Source of the DNA: Streptomyces montanisoli
GTDB lineage: Bacteria; Actinomycetota; Actinomycetes; Streptomycetales; Streptomycetaceae
Length of the DNA: 56,905 nt
Direction of reading: 5' to 3'
Assembly: GCF_017813245.1 (NCBI RefSeq)
Contig: NZ_JAGIQL010000026.1
Span: 1-56,905 of the forward strand
The notes below the pieces were generated by a model that did not search any database, had not been told where the DNA came from, and worked only from the letters and a program-made list of their open reading frames with translations. Position 1 is the first letter of the stretch. Each line of letters starts with the position of its first letter. The position numbers were made by a program, and so were the translations under genes. Below are positions 31,635-39,419 of the stretch, piece by piece.

Positions 31635-32003
31635 TCAGACGGGGCGCTGCTGGTTTTCGATGTATAGCTTGATGTCGGTCAGGGGTGGGCCGTCGCATGA
31701 TCCTGCGTAGTAGGAGCCGGACCAGAAGTGTCCGCCCCACAGGTGGTGGCGGACGTGGTTGTCGTATTCCTGGCGGAGTCTGCGGGAGCTGACGCCTTTG
31801 AGGGAGTTGACCAGCTTGGAGAGTTGGACGGTGGGCGGGTAGTGCACGAGTAGGTGGACGTGGTCGTGTGCGCCGTTGTACTGCTTCAGCTCGGCCTCGA
31901 AGTCGGCGCAGACCTCCCGCATGATCTCTTCGATGCGGGTCAGCATGGCGTCGGTGATCGCGTTCCGTCGGTACTTGGTGACGAAAACCAAGTGAACGTG
32001 CAA
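31635..32003 (-). CDS. tnpA: IS200/IS605 TnpA (Y1 HUH transposase), start codon unclear
   Basis: Single-strand transposase. HUH pair in AHDHVHLLVHYPP, catalytic Tyr in TDIKLYIENQ, N-terminal LHVHLVFVTKYRR. The first canonical in-frame start is TTG at 32003, but homologous-looking sequence continues upstream (SPRWTPNPDVRTGRHVVHT) to an ATC at 32061-32063 where an ATG would be expected; an in-frame TAG lies just before. So the protein either uses a non-standard start, is ~20 residues short, or is silenced by loss of the start codon. Confidence 0.8.
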   Translation of the reverse strand: MHVHLVFVTKYRRNAITDAMLTRIEEIMREVCADFEAELKQYNGAHDHVHLLVHYPPTVQLSKLVNSLKGVSSRRLRQEYDNHVRHHLWGGHFWSGSYYAGSCDGPPLTDIKLYIENQQRPV

Positions 32004-32086
32004 GGTGTGGACAACATGGCGACCGGTTCTGACATCGGGATTAGGTGTCCAGCGCGGTGAGATAAACCAATGCTAGGCTCCTATTT

Positions 32087-33367
32087 GTGAGTCAAGCCAT
32101 CCTGGTCAAGCGGCAGTTCGGGCACCGTGCCCGGCTCGCACTGTCGCCTGCCGAGGTGATCAAGACGGACGCTCAGGCGCATGCGGCCCGCACGATGTGG
32201 AATCTGCTGCACGCGTGGTGGCGGATGATGCCGAAGGAGAAGCGGACGCTCGCGAATGCGGACGCGGCGATCCGGCAGGCCCGCGAGGACATCGATTTCC
32301 TGGCTGTCCTGCCCGCCCAGGCCGCGCAAGCAGTGCTCAAAACATACTTCCGGGCGTGGAAGAACTGCTGGGAACACCGCGCAGGCGCCCCGAACTTCAA
32401 GGGCCGGTTTCGCGCCGGGATGTCGGTGGACATCCCGCAGGGCCGGGATTTGAACATCGCCCGTGTGCACCGCAGGTGGGGCATGGTCAACGTTCCCAAG
32501 GTGGGGCGGGTTCGCTTCCGGTGGACCAAGGACCTGCCCGTGGGCAGGCACGCCAATATGGAGAGCCGGGTCACTGGGGCCAGGCTGATCAAGGACGCGC
32601 TCGGCTGGCACATCGCCTTCCGCGTGCAGACCGTGGAGGCCAGGCCCAATCCCCACCGGGGGCCGGACGTCGGCATCGACGTAGGTATTACCGTGCCCAT
32701 CGCCCTCTCGGACGGCGAGACCTACGAGCACGGCGCATGGCTGACCGGCAAGGAGCAGGCGAAACTCCTGCGTTTGGAGCAGCGCGCCGCGCAGCGCAGG
32801 CAGCACCGTAGACACGGCGAGCGCACGAGTCGCCGGTTGCAGCGCACGTATGACCAGATCGCAGGACTGCGCGCGAAAGCCAAGCGCCGGGCCCTGGACT
32901 GGCAGCACCAGACGACGACCGCCATCGCCCGCACCTACGGCACCGTCGTCGTCGAAGCACTCACCGTCACGAACATGGTCAAGTCGGCCAGGGGAACCAT
33001 CGAGGAGCCGGGGAAGAACGTTGCCCAGAAGGCTGGGCTGAACCGCTCCATCAGTGGAGAGGCATGAGGCCGGACGGTCACCATGCTGACGTACAAGACC
33101 GCCCGGCTCGGCGGCACCCTGCACAAGGTTCCCGCCCCCGGCACTTCCCGACGCTGCTCGGCGTGCGGCGTCACCACGCCCGGTAGCCGGGAGTCCCAGG
33201 CCGTGTTCGTGTGCAAGAACCCGGACTGCGGTTGGTCGGGCAACGCCGACCACAACGCGGCCCGGAACGTCTTGCACCTGTACCGGATGGGCCTCGCGCT
33301 CATCCCGGCTGCCGGGAGGGCAGTCGTCAGGCGCGCCAAGCGCGTCAAGCCCGCTACCGCAAGGTAA
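32087..33367 (+). pseudogene. tnpB: TnpB (IS605 OrfB) interrupted by an in-frame TGA
   Basis: RuvC-like RNA-guided nuclease of IS200/IS605. The frame from GTG 32087 runs 326 codons to a TGA at 33065-33067 and continues in the same frame for 100 codons to 33367. RuvC-I is D198 in GIDVG, RuvC-II E290 in VVVEAL; the zinc ribbon (CSACG ... CKNPDC) and RuvC-III Asp in GNADHNAARN lie after the stop. Family members have Trp at this point (GEAWGR), so a single TGG to TGA change explains the break. Without read-through the product lacks a catalytic Asp and the zinc finger. TAGGCT seven bases before the GTG could be a leaderless -10. Confidence 0.88.
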
Positions 33368-33425
33368 GCAGGAATCTCCCGGCTCCAGCCGGAAGAGCAC
33401 TTCAAATCTTTGGTGACGTGATGAG
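33250..33425 (+). ncRNA. Candidate right-end (omega/re) RNA of the TnpB element
   Basis: In IS200/IS605 elements a guide RNA spans the tnpB 3' end and the right end, with the guide taken from flanking DNA. Here the RE hairpin (33379-33392, imperfectly extended by CTC and AGAG) and terminal TTCAA fit that pattern; the guide would begin at about 33411 (ATCTTTGGTGACG). Purely positional inference; limits are approximate. Confidence 0.35.
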
Positions 33426-34059
33426 CGCGGGCATCGGCGGCGGCGCCGACCGCTCCGCCTACATCGCCTACATCGTCCCGGGCATCCTCATGATGACCAT
33501 CGGCTCCACGGTGATCGGGGCCGCGGTGTCCGTCGCCACCGACATGACCGAGGGCATCATCGCCCGCTTCCGCACGATGCCGATCCTCCGCGGCTCCGTG
33601 ATCATCGGGCACGTCGCAGGCAGCGTGCTCCAGGCCCTCGCCGGCCTGGTCCTCGTCGGCGCCGTCGCCGTGGCCATCGGCTTCCGCTCCGCGGACGCCA
33701 CGCCCCTGGAGTGGCTGGCGGCGTTCGGCCTGCTCGCGCTGTTCGCCCTGGCGCTCACCTGGATCGCCGTGGCGATGGGCCTGGCGAGCCCGAACGCCGA
33801 GGCGGCCTCCAACAGCGCCATGCCGCTGATCCTCCTGCCGCTCGTGTCGAGCGCCTTCATCCCGGCCTCCACGATGCCAGGCTGGTTCCGGCCGATCGCC
33901 GAGTACCAGCCGTTCACACCGGCCATCGAGACCCTGCGCGGGCTCCTGCTCGGCACCGGGATCGGCAACAACTGGTGGATCGCACTCGCCTGGTGCCTGG
34001 CTCTCTGCGCGCTCGGCCACTACTGGTCGAAGTCGGTCTTCGACCGCGGCCCGAAGTAG
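33409..34059 (+). pseudogene. ABC-2 type (DrrB-like) permease, N-terminus lost at the IS junction
   Basis: The frame is homologous to the daunorubicin-resistance type permease from FGDVMSAG onward: YIVPGILMMTIGS, DMTEGIIARFRTMPILRGS, SNSAMPLILLPLVSSAFIP, FRPIAEYQPFTPAIETLRGLLLG. Only ~213 codons remain, starting at the right end of the IS, whereas such permeases are ~250-280 aa; the first cytoplasmic segment and first helix are missing, and no ATPase gene is present upstream. GTG 33418 or ATG 33421 could give a truncated product. Its 3' end overlaps the convergent response-regulator gene by 40 bases. Confidence 0.75.
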
Positions 34060-34730
34060 CCGGGCTCGCGCCCCAGTTCGTGCGCCAGCTCCCTGGCGAG
34101 CACGGCGGCCTGCATGCGGCTGCGCAGGCCCAGTTTGGCCAGGACCCGGCTCACATGGGTCTTCGCGGTGGCCTCGGCCATGGTGAGCCGGTCCGCGATA
34201 CCGCTGTTCGACAGCCCCTCCCCGAGGCAGCGCAGCACGTCACGCTCCCGGCGCGTCAGAGTGTCTAGGACGGACGGGTCCGGTGCGTCCGCGGACGCCG
34301 CGCTGGGGGACACCGCCGCGAACTTGGCAATCAGCCGGCGCGTCACGGCCGGTGCCACGACGCCGTCGCCCGCGGCGACCGTGCGGACGGCCGCCACCAG
34401 ATCGGCCGCCTCGGTGCTCTTCAGCAAGAACCCCGCTGCCCCGGCCCGCAGCGCGCCGAAGACGTACTCGTCCAGGTCGAACGTGGTGAGCACCAGAACG
34501 TCGGCCAGCCGCTCGGCGACGATGCGCCGGGTCGCCGACACGCCGTCGAGCCGGGGCATGCGGACATCCATCAGCACCAGGTCGGGGCGCAGCTCACGCG
34601 CCAGTTCCACGGCACTCTCCCCGTCCCCGGCCTCCCCGGCGATCTCGATGCCCGGCGCGCCGCGCAGGATGAGCACGAGCCCGGCACGCACTGCCGACTG
34701 GTCCTCGGCCACCAGTACCCGGATCGTCAT
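34020..34730 (-). CDS. NarL/FixJ-family response regulator
   Basis: 236-aa DNA-binding regulator: receiver domain (VLVAEDQSAVRAGL, phospho-Asp in PDLVLMDVRMP, LTTFDLDEYVF, Lys in FLLKSTEAAD) and C-terminal LuxR-type HTH (LTRRERDVLRCLGEGLSNSGIAD, AKTHVSRVLAKLGLRSR). Its start overlaps the kinase stop (ATGA), so the pair is translationally coupled. The extreme C-terminus is encoded antisense to the truncated permease (tail-to-tail overlap of 40 bases). It probably controlled the ABC-2 transporter whose genes are now damaged. Confidence 0.93.
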   Translation of the reverse strand: MTIRVLVAEDQSAVRAGLVLILRGAPGIEIAGEAGDGESAVELARELRPDLVLMDVRMPRLDGVSATRRIVAERLADVLVLTTFDLDEYVFGALRAGAAGFLLKSTEAADLVAAVRTVAAGDGVVAPAVTRRLIAKFAAVSPSAASADAPDPSVLDTLTRRERDVLRCLGEGLSNSGIADRLTMAEATAKTHVSRVLAKLGLRSRMQAAVLARELAHELGREPGYFGPRSKTDFDQ

Positions 34731-36031
34731 CGTCGCGCGCTCCCGTCCCTGCGGTCCGCCCCGGCCTGGCGGGCCCGCCCCCGCCGGCGCGCCGAGCCGT
34801 CAGCATGGTCGGGCAGCACCGCACGCACGCGCCACAGCCCGGTGTCGCCGTCCCGGCCGCTCTGCCGGTCGCGGCCCGCCGCCGGTCCCGCTTCGAAGGT
34901 GCCGCCCAGCAGCGCGGCCCGTTCCGCCATCCCGACCAGCCCCTGCCCCGAGCCGGGAAGGCGATCGCGGGCGCCGCGCTCGGCGCCGTACACGCTGTCC
35001 ACCCGCACACTCAGCGCGGCGTCCGTGTCGGCGAGCACCACACGCACCTCGCCGGGCGCCGCGTACTTGAGCGCGTTGGCCAGCGACTCCTGGACGATGC
35101 GGTACGCGGCGAGGCCGACCGGCGCGGACGGCGCCCTCCTGGCGGTGCGGCGGTCGTCCAGGGTGAAGCGGAGTTCGGCGCCCGTGCCGTTCCTGCGGGC
35201 ATGGTCGAGCAGGGCGTCCAGCGCGTCCAGGCTGGGCGCTGCGGCAGGCTCGGCGTCCTTGCCGTCAGCACTGCGCAGGATCTCGATGAGCCTGCGCATC
35301 TCCGCGAGCCCCTCCACACTGTTCTCGCGGATCACGGCGAGGGCCTCTCGTGAGGTGACCGCGTCATTGAGCGACAGCGCGGCGGTGGAGTGGATCGCGA
35401 TGGCGGACAGGTGGTTCGCGATGAGGTCGTGCAACTCGCGCGCCATCCTGATGCGTTCCGCGGCCACCGCCTGGGCCCGGTCGGCCTCGGCGAGCAGCGA
35501 GGTCTGCTCGGCCCGCAGCACCGCCGCGTCCGCCGCGTCGCGGTGGGTGCGTACGAGGGAGCCCGTGGCGGCCGGGGCGAACAGCACGAGCCCCGCGGCC
35601 ACGCCGAGCAGCATCCCGTTCACGCTGGACAGCCACGCCACCGAGCCGATGGCGACCGTGACCGTGGCAAGCGCGGTGACCCGGGGAAGCCGGCGGCCGA
35701 CGGACGACGGCCCGTAGAGTGCCGCCGCGTAGACGAGGTCCGTGAACATCAGGACCGTCGCGATGCTCCCCACCGTGAAGGCGTCGCCTATGAGCGCCGG
35801 CACCCCGACAGAGAGCGCGGTGCGCGGCGCTGTCCGGCGCAGCGGTTCGCACATCGCCGTCACGACGAGCGGGAGCAGGGCCCACGCCGGCGCGCCGGGC
35901 CCCGACCTCGTGTGGGCGCCCACCGCCCACAGCAGCAGGCCGCCGCACAGCCCGGCCGCGCCGATCAGCACGTCGTCGCGGTGCGGGCGCGGGATGGCGA
36001 CCGTCCTCATCGCTCCATCCAACACGGCCAC
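34727..36031 (-). CDS. Sensor histidine kinase, DesK/NarX-like (HisKA_3)
   Basis: ~434-aa membrane kinase. N-terminal five or so hydrophobic segments (residues ~20-155), then a coiled stretch and the dimerisation/phospho-acceptor motif ARELHDLIANHLSAIAIH, followed by a HATPase_c domain with N-box AYRIVQESLANALKYA and G-box GSGQGLVGMAERAALLGG. The C-terminus ends in an Arg-rich tail. Start uncertain: GTG 36031 (GGAGG 11 bases upstream) or ATG 36010. Cognate of the adjacent LuxR-type regulator. Confidence 0.9.
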   Translation of the reverse strand: MAVLDGAMRTVAIPRPHRDDVLIGAAGLCGGLLLWAVGAHTRSGPGAPAWALLPLVVTAMCEPLRRTAPRTALSVGVPALIGDAFTVGSIATVLMFTDLVYAAALYGPSSVGRRLPRVTALATVTVAIGSVAWLSSVNGMLLGVAAGLVLFAPAATGSLVRTHRDAADAAVLRAEQTSLLAEADRAQAVAAERIRMARELHDLIANHLSAIAIHSTAALSLNDAVTSREALAVIRENSVEGLAEMRRLIEILRSADGKDAEPAAAPSLDALDALLDHARRNGTGAELRFTLDDRRTARRAPSAPVGLAAYRIVQESLANALKYAAPGEVRVVLADTDAALSVRVDSVYGAERGARDRLPGSGQGLVGMAERAALLGGTFEAGPAAGRDRQSGRDGDTGLWRVRAVLPDHADGSARRRGRARQAGADRRDGSARR

Positions 36032-36168
36032 GCGGCACGCCGCCTCCGCGCGGCGGCCGACACGCCACTACATCGAACGATGCAGGCGCGGTTCGTCACC
36101 GGCGACGACGCATCGGCCCACGGCTGCCCCGAGCCTGGAAGGGAGACGAGAGGGGAGGCGGGCCCGCC

Positions 36169-36729
36169 GTGGTTCTTGCGATGATCGTCACCTGCGAGGT
36201 GGCTTTCTGGGTGCTGCTCGGGACAGGGCTCGCACTGCGCTACAGAACGCGCCTGCGGCGGACGAGCGCCGCGGTGCTGCTGGTGGAGCCGGTACTTGAG
36301 GTGGCCCTGCTGGTGGTCACCGCGGTCGACCTGCGGGACGGCGGGCACCCTGACTGGCAGCACGGTCTCGCCGCCCTCTACATCGGCTACACCGTCGCCT
36401 ACGGCCGGTACACGCTCCGGTGGCTGGACGGCCACGCGGCCCACCGCCTCGCGGACGGCCCGCGCCCGCCCAAACCACCGCGCTACGGCGCACCGCGCGC
36501 GGTCCACGAGGCGAAACTGTGGCTGCGGACCCTGCTGATGGCGGCCGTCGCGCTGGCGCTGCTCCAGCTCGCGATCTGGTACGTCGGCGACAGCGCACGC
36601 ACCGTGCCGCTGGCCCACTGGCGCACCTCCGCGCTCACGCTCGCCGGGATCCACGGCGTGATCGCGCTGTCGTACACGCTCTTCCCGAAGCGGCAACCGC
36701 GGGGCGGGGCCGGGAACGCGCGGCGGTGA
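36169..36729 (+). CDS. Hypothetical membrane protein
   Basis: 186-aa protein with four to five hydrophobic segments (about 3-23, 33-52, 65-78, 118-140, 158-175). The loop around residues 85-115 is Pro/Arg/His-rich. No enzymatic motif is recognised. GTG 36169 is preferred because GGGAGG lies nine bases upstream; ATG 36181 is an alternative. Divergent from the kinase gene and convergent with the adenosyltransferase gene. Confidence 0.75.
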   Translation: MVLAMIVTCEVAFWVLLGTGLALRYRTRLRRTSAAVLLVEPVLEVALLVVTAVDLRDGGHPDWQHGLAALYIGYTVAYGRYTLRWLDGHAAHRLADGPRPPKPPRYGAPRAVHEAKLWLRTLLMAAVALALLQLAIWYVGDSARTVPLAHWRTSALTLAGIHGVIALSYTLFPKRQPRGGAGNARR

Positions 36730-36756
36730 TCGGTCCGTGCGCGGGCCGCCGCACTC

Positions 36757-36796
36757 CCGCGGGCCGGGGCCGCGCTCCCGCGACCCGGGCCCGCGG
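36757..36796. terminator. Inverted repeat between convergent genes
   Basis: 9-bp stem CCGCGGGCC (36757-36765) / GGCCCGCGG (36788-36796) between the stops at 36729 and 36798, placed to terminate both transcripts. Confidence 0.5.
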
Positions 36797-36797
36797 C

Positions 36798-37370
36798 TCA
36801 GCGCTCGCCGCCCGGCACCCACAGGACGTCGCCGACCTCCCCGTTCGCCACGCGCGCCAGGATGAACAGGAGGTCGGACAGGCGGTTCAGGTACGTCGCC
36901 GCCAGCGGGTTCATCGTCTCGCCGTGCGTCTCGAAGGCCGCCCACGTCGAACGCTCGGCCCGGCGCACCACGGTGCACGCCTGGTGCAGCAGTGCCGCGC
37001 CCGGCGTGCCGCCGGGGAGGATGAAGCTGCGCAGCTTCTCCAGGCCCTCCAGGTAGTGGTCGCAGTCCGCCTCCAGCTTGTCGACGTACTGCTGCTCGAC
37101 GCGCAGCGGCGGGTACTCGGGGTCGGGCACGACCGGTGTGGACAGGTCGGCGCCGACGTCGAACAGGTCGTTCTGCACGCGCACGAGCACCTTCACGACG
37201 TCCTCGGGCAGCCCGCCGAGCGCGATCGCCGTGCCGATCGCGGCGTTGGCCTCGTTGGCATCGGCGTACGCGCCGATCCGCGGATCGGTCTTGGGCGCCC
37301 GGCTCATGTCGCCGAGCGCGGTGGTGCCCTTGTCGCCGGTGCGGGTGTAGATGCGCGTCAGATTGACCAT
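36798..37370 (-). CDS. Cob(I)alamin adenosyltransferase, PduO type
   Basis: 190-aa trimeric enzyme making adenosylcobalamin from ATP and cob(I)alamin. PduO-type motifs: VNLTRIYTRTGDKGTTALG (ATP site at the N-terminus), DANEANAAIG, VQNDLFDVGADL, ACTVVRRAER and LNRLSDLLFILAR. The frame is open further upstream, but ATG 37370 gives the conserved N-terminus. Its product is the cofactor of methylmalonyl-CoA mutase, fitting with mce and meaB at the end of the window. Confidence 0.95.
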   Translation of the reverse strand: MVNLTRIYTRTGDKGTTALGDMSRAPKTDPRIGAYADANEANAAIGTAIALGGLPEDVVKVLVRVQNDLFDVGADLSTPVVPDPEYPPLRVEQQYVDKLEADCDHYLEGLEKLRSFILPGGTPGAALLHQACTVVRRAERSTWAAFETHGETMNPLAATYLNRLSDLLFILARVANGEVGDVLWVPGGER

Positions 37371-37798
37371 GCCCACAGGGTAGGCACCGTGCCGCCGCCC
37401 GCGCTCACACCCTGCGGAAAGCGCGCGCTCCCGCGGCCAGGGAGACCGTCGCGAGCGCGGCGGCGACCAGCACGCCGTAGCCCGTTTCCGCGCGAAGAGG
37501 CCGGTGCCACAGCGGACGACCCACTCCCGCTGCTGGTGGGTGGTCAGTTGGCCTGGCTGCGGACGATGCTGATGGGATAAACGGACGCGAGGCGGCCAAG
37601 TCCCGTAAGCCAGAACCGGCGCGCTCCGCGGCCCCGGTGTGATGTCCGTCATCTGAGACGTGACGCGTGTCTCTGAACCGCCCCACGGCCGCCGGGGACC
37701 GCTAACCTCCGCAGAGCGCCGCACTCGTCGGCGCGCGTCGCAGAGCGGCCCAGCCGTCAGGGCCCGGCTGCTCGCCCGGGAGAATCGAGAGGTGTGTC
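37371..37798. other. Gene-poor gap with a possible membrane-protein remnant
   Basis: 428 bases with no convincing complete gene. A minus-strand frame (37405-37500) encodes ETGYGVLVAAALATVSLAAG followed by ARAFRRV and a stop, which looks like the last transmembrane helix and Arg-rich tail of an ABC-2 permease-like protein, with nothing recognisable upstream. A plus-strand frame ending LLVGGQLAWLRTMLMG at 37580 also looks like a gene end. Either may be debris of lost genes; not proven. Confidence 0.3.
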
Positions 37799-38647
37799 GT
37801 GGCGAGGAAGCTCGCGGTCATCGGGGCAGGGCTGATGGGATCCGGCATCGCGCAGGTCTCCGCCCAGGCGGGCTGGGACGTCGTGTTGCGTGACGTCACG
37901 GACGCGGCCCTCACCCGGGGCACGGACACCATCAAGGCCTCGTACGACCGGTTCGTCGCGAAGGACAAGATGGCGGCGGCGGACGCCGAGGCCGCGCTCG
38001 GCCGCATCACCACGACCACCGACCTCGACGCGGTGGCGGACGCCGACCTCGTGGTGGAGGCCGTCTTCGAGCAGCTCGACGTGAAGCACGAGATCTTCCG
38101 CGCGCTCGACGCCATCGTGGGGGAGGAGACCGTGCTCGCCTCCAACACCTCCGCCATCCCGATCACGAAGATCGCGGCCGGCACCACCCGCCCGGAACGC
38201 GTCGTCGGCACCCACTTCTTCTCGCCCGTGCCGATGATGCAGCTGTGCGAGCTGGTGCGCGGCTACAAGACGAGCGACGCGACGCTCGCCACCGCGCGGG
38301 AGTTCGCCGAGTCCGTCGGCAAGACCTGCGTGGTCGTCAACCGCGACGTGGCCGGCTTCGTCACGACCCGGCTGATCTCGGCCCTCGTGGTAGAGGCGAT
38401 CAAGCTCTACGAGTCGGGCGTCGCCACGGCGGAGGACATCGACCTCGCCTGCAAGCTGGGGTTCGGCCACGCAATGGGCCCGCTCGCCACGGCCGACCTC
38501 ACCGGCGTCGACATCCTGCTGCACGCCGCGGGCAACATCTACACCGAGTCGCAGGACGAGAAGTTCGCACCGCCCGAGCTGATGCGCCGGATGGTGGACG
38601 CGGGTGACATCGGCCGCAAGAGCGGGCAGGGGTTCTACAAGCACTGA
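37799..38647 (+). CDS. 3-hydroxybutyryl-CoA dehydrogenase family protein
   Basis: 282-aa NAD(P)-dependent dehydrogenase acting on (S)-3-hydroxyacyl-CoA. Rossmann KLAVIGAGLMGSGIAQ, acidic residue after strand 2 (VVLRDVT), catalytic Ser in ASNTSAIPITKIA and catalytic His-Glu region GTHFFSPVPMMQLCELV; the C-terminal helical domain ends GRKSGQGFYKH. GTG 37799 is used with a weak GAGAGG site. Likely links fatty-acid or butanoyl-CoA metabolism to the acetyl-CoA acetyltransferase later in the window. Symbol withheld because hbd, paaH and fadB2-type are hard to separate by eye. Confidence 0.92.
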   Translation: MARKLAVIGAGLMGSGIAQVSAQAGWDVVLRDVTDAALTRGTDTIKASYDRFVAKDKMAAADAEAALGRITTTTDLDAVADADLVVEAVFEQLDVKHEIFRALDAIVGEETVLASNTSAIPITKIAAGTTRPERVVGTHFFSPVPMMQLCELVRGYKTSDATLATAREFAESVGKTCVVVNRDVAGFVTTRLISALVVEAIKLYESGVATAEDIDLACKLGFGHAMGPLATADLTGVDILLHAAGNIYTESQDEKFAPPELMRRMVDAGDIGRKSGQGFYKH

Positions 38648-38686
38648 ATTTTCGTAAGCACCGAACACGACGACGGACCGCTCCCG

Positions 38687-38704
38687 CTCACCCGATCGGG
38701 TGAG
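38687..38704. promoter_or_regulatory. Perfect 18-bp palindrome upstream of the STAS gene
   Basis: CTCACCCGATCGGGTGAG, 40 bases after the dehydrogenase stop and 150 before the STAS ATG. It could be an operator, or a terminator hairpin with a GATC loop. A second small palindrome GTTGCAAC lies at 38771-38778. Confidence 0.4.
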
Positions 38705-38855
38705 AAGGGGGCGAGTTCGATATCGGTTCGCTTACAGGCGGCAACTTCCCGGCCCCTCGGGCAGTCAGTTGTTGCAACCGGCGCGCGGCCGGTACCGGCG
38801 CGCGTGACGCAGGCGCTGCCAGCACGCAGCGGTACGGCACTCTCGGGGAGCGCAT

Positions 38856-39179
38856 ATGCACATCAGGGGCGACCACGCCGAGCTGGTCGTCGGGGGACGC
38901 CTCGACGTCCGCAGCGCGGCGGACGCCCGAACGGTCCTGCACGCGGCCGTCGACGACGGAGCCGGCGACCTCGTGCTCGACCTGACCGGCCTCGACTCCT
39001 GGGACGCCACGGGGCTCGGCGTCATCATGGGCGTGCACCGGCGCGCGGGGCGGTGCGGCCGCAGGCTCGTACTGCGCGGCGTGCCGCCGCAGATGCAGCG
39101 CCTGCTGGTGGCCACGCGCCTGCACCGCATCCTCGCCATCGAGGGCGGGCTCGCCGCCGAGTCGCTGCCGCGCGTCTGA
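38856..39179 (+). CDS. STAS-domain protein (anti-sigma-factor antagonist type)
   Basis: 107-aa single STAS domain. The SpoIIAA-like phosphorylation loop is SWDATGLGVIMG, with Thr in place of the usual Ser of D(S/T)SGLG. ATG 38856 follows GGGGAG. In Streptomyces such proteins bind anti-sigma kinases; no kinase or sigma gene is adjacent, so its partner is elsewhere. The large P-loop protein gene follows after a repeat-rich gap. Confidence 0.88.
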   Translation: MHIRGDHAELVVGGRLDVRSAADARTVLHAAVDDGAGDLVLDLTGLDSWDATGLGVIMGVHRRAGRCGRRLVLRGVPPQMQRLLVATRLHRILAIEGGLAAESLPRV

Positions 39180-39201
39180 GACGCCGGCCGCGCGCAGTAC
39201 C

Positions 39202-39283
39202 CCGCGCCGCGTCCAGCGCTCCGCGCCGTGCCTCGCGTATCGCGTCGTGCCCCGTGCACCGCGCCGCGCCCAGCGCACCGCGC
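39202..39283 (+). repeat. 25-bp imperfect direct repeats after the STAS gene
   Basis: Two 25-base copies at 39202-39226 and 39259-39283 that share CCGCGCCGCG and CCGCGC ends around a CCAGCGC core and differ at two positions. Intervening sequence is degenerate CGCGCCGTG-like repeats. Confidence 0.6.
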
Positions 39284-39419
39284 TGAGCTGGGCACCCTCC
39301 GCGGCTCCCGGCCGGCTTGTCTTTCCTGCCCCACCTGCCTCTACTGTCACGGGCGTTCCTGGATACAGTGCGGGGGTTCTCTGTCCGGCCCCGCACTGCC
39401 ACGATCTGGGGGATTTGCC

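Larger units (their letters stand above)
31600..33410. mobile_element. Decayed IS200/IS605-type element (tnpA and tnpB divergent)
   Basis: Carries a Y1 HUH transposase (minus) and an RNA-guided nuclease-type TnpB (plus) back to back, the IS605 layout. The right end is marked by the hairpin CCGGC-TCCA-GCCGG (33379-33392) and AGCACTTCAA at about 33401-33410. The left end is not clear; it lies shortly beyond the tnpA stop. TnpB has a nonsense codon and TnpA lacks a normal start, so autonomous movement is doubtful. Both flanking genes are truncated. Confidence 0.8.

Noticed and set aside
33065..33067. TGA in tnpB as a selenocysteine codon
   Set aside because: No SECIS-like element or selenoprotein context; family residue here is Trp, so a nonsense mutation is simpler.
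36798..37724. Longer N-terminal version of the adenosyltransferase
   Set aside because: The conserved family N-terminus starts at ATG 37370; the extra 118 codons have no similarity or coding character.
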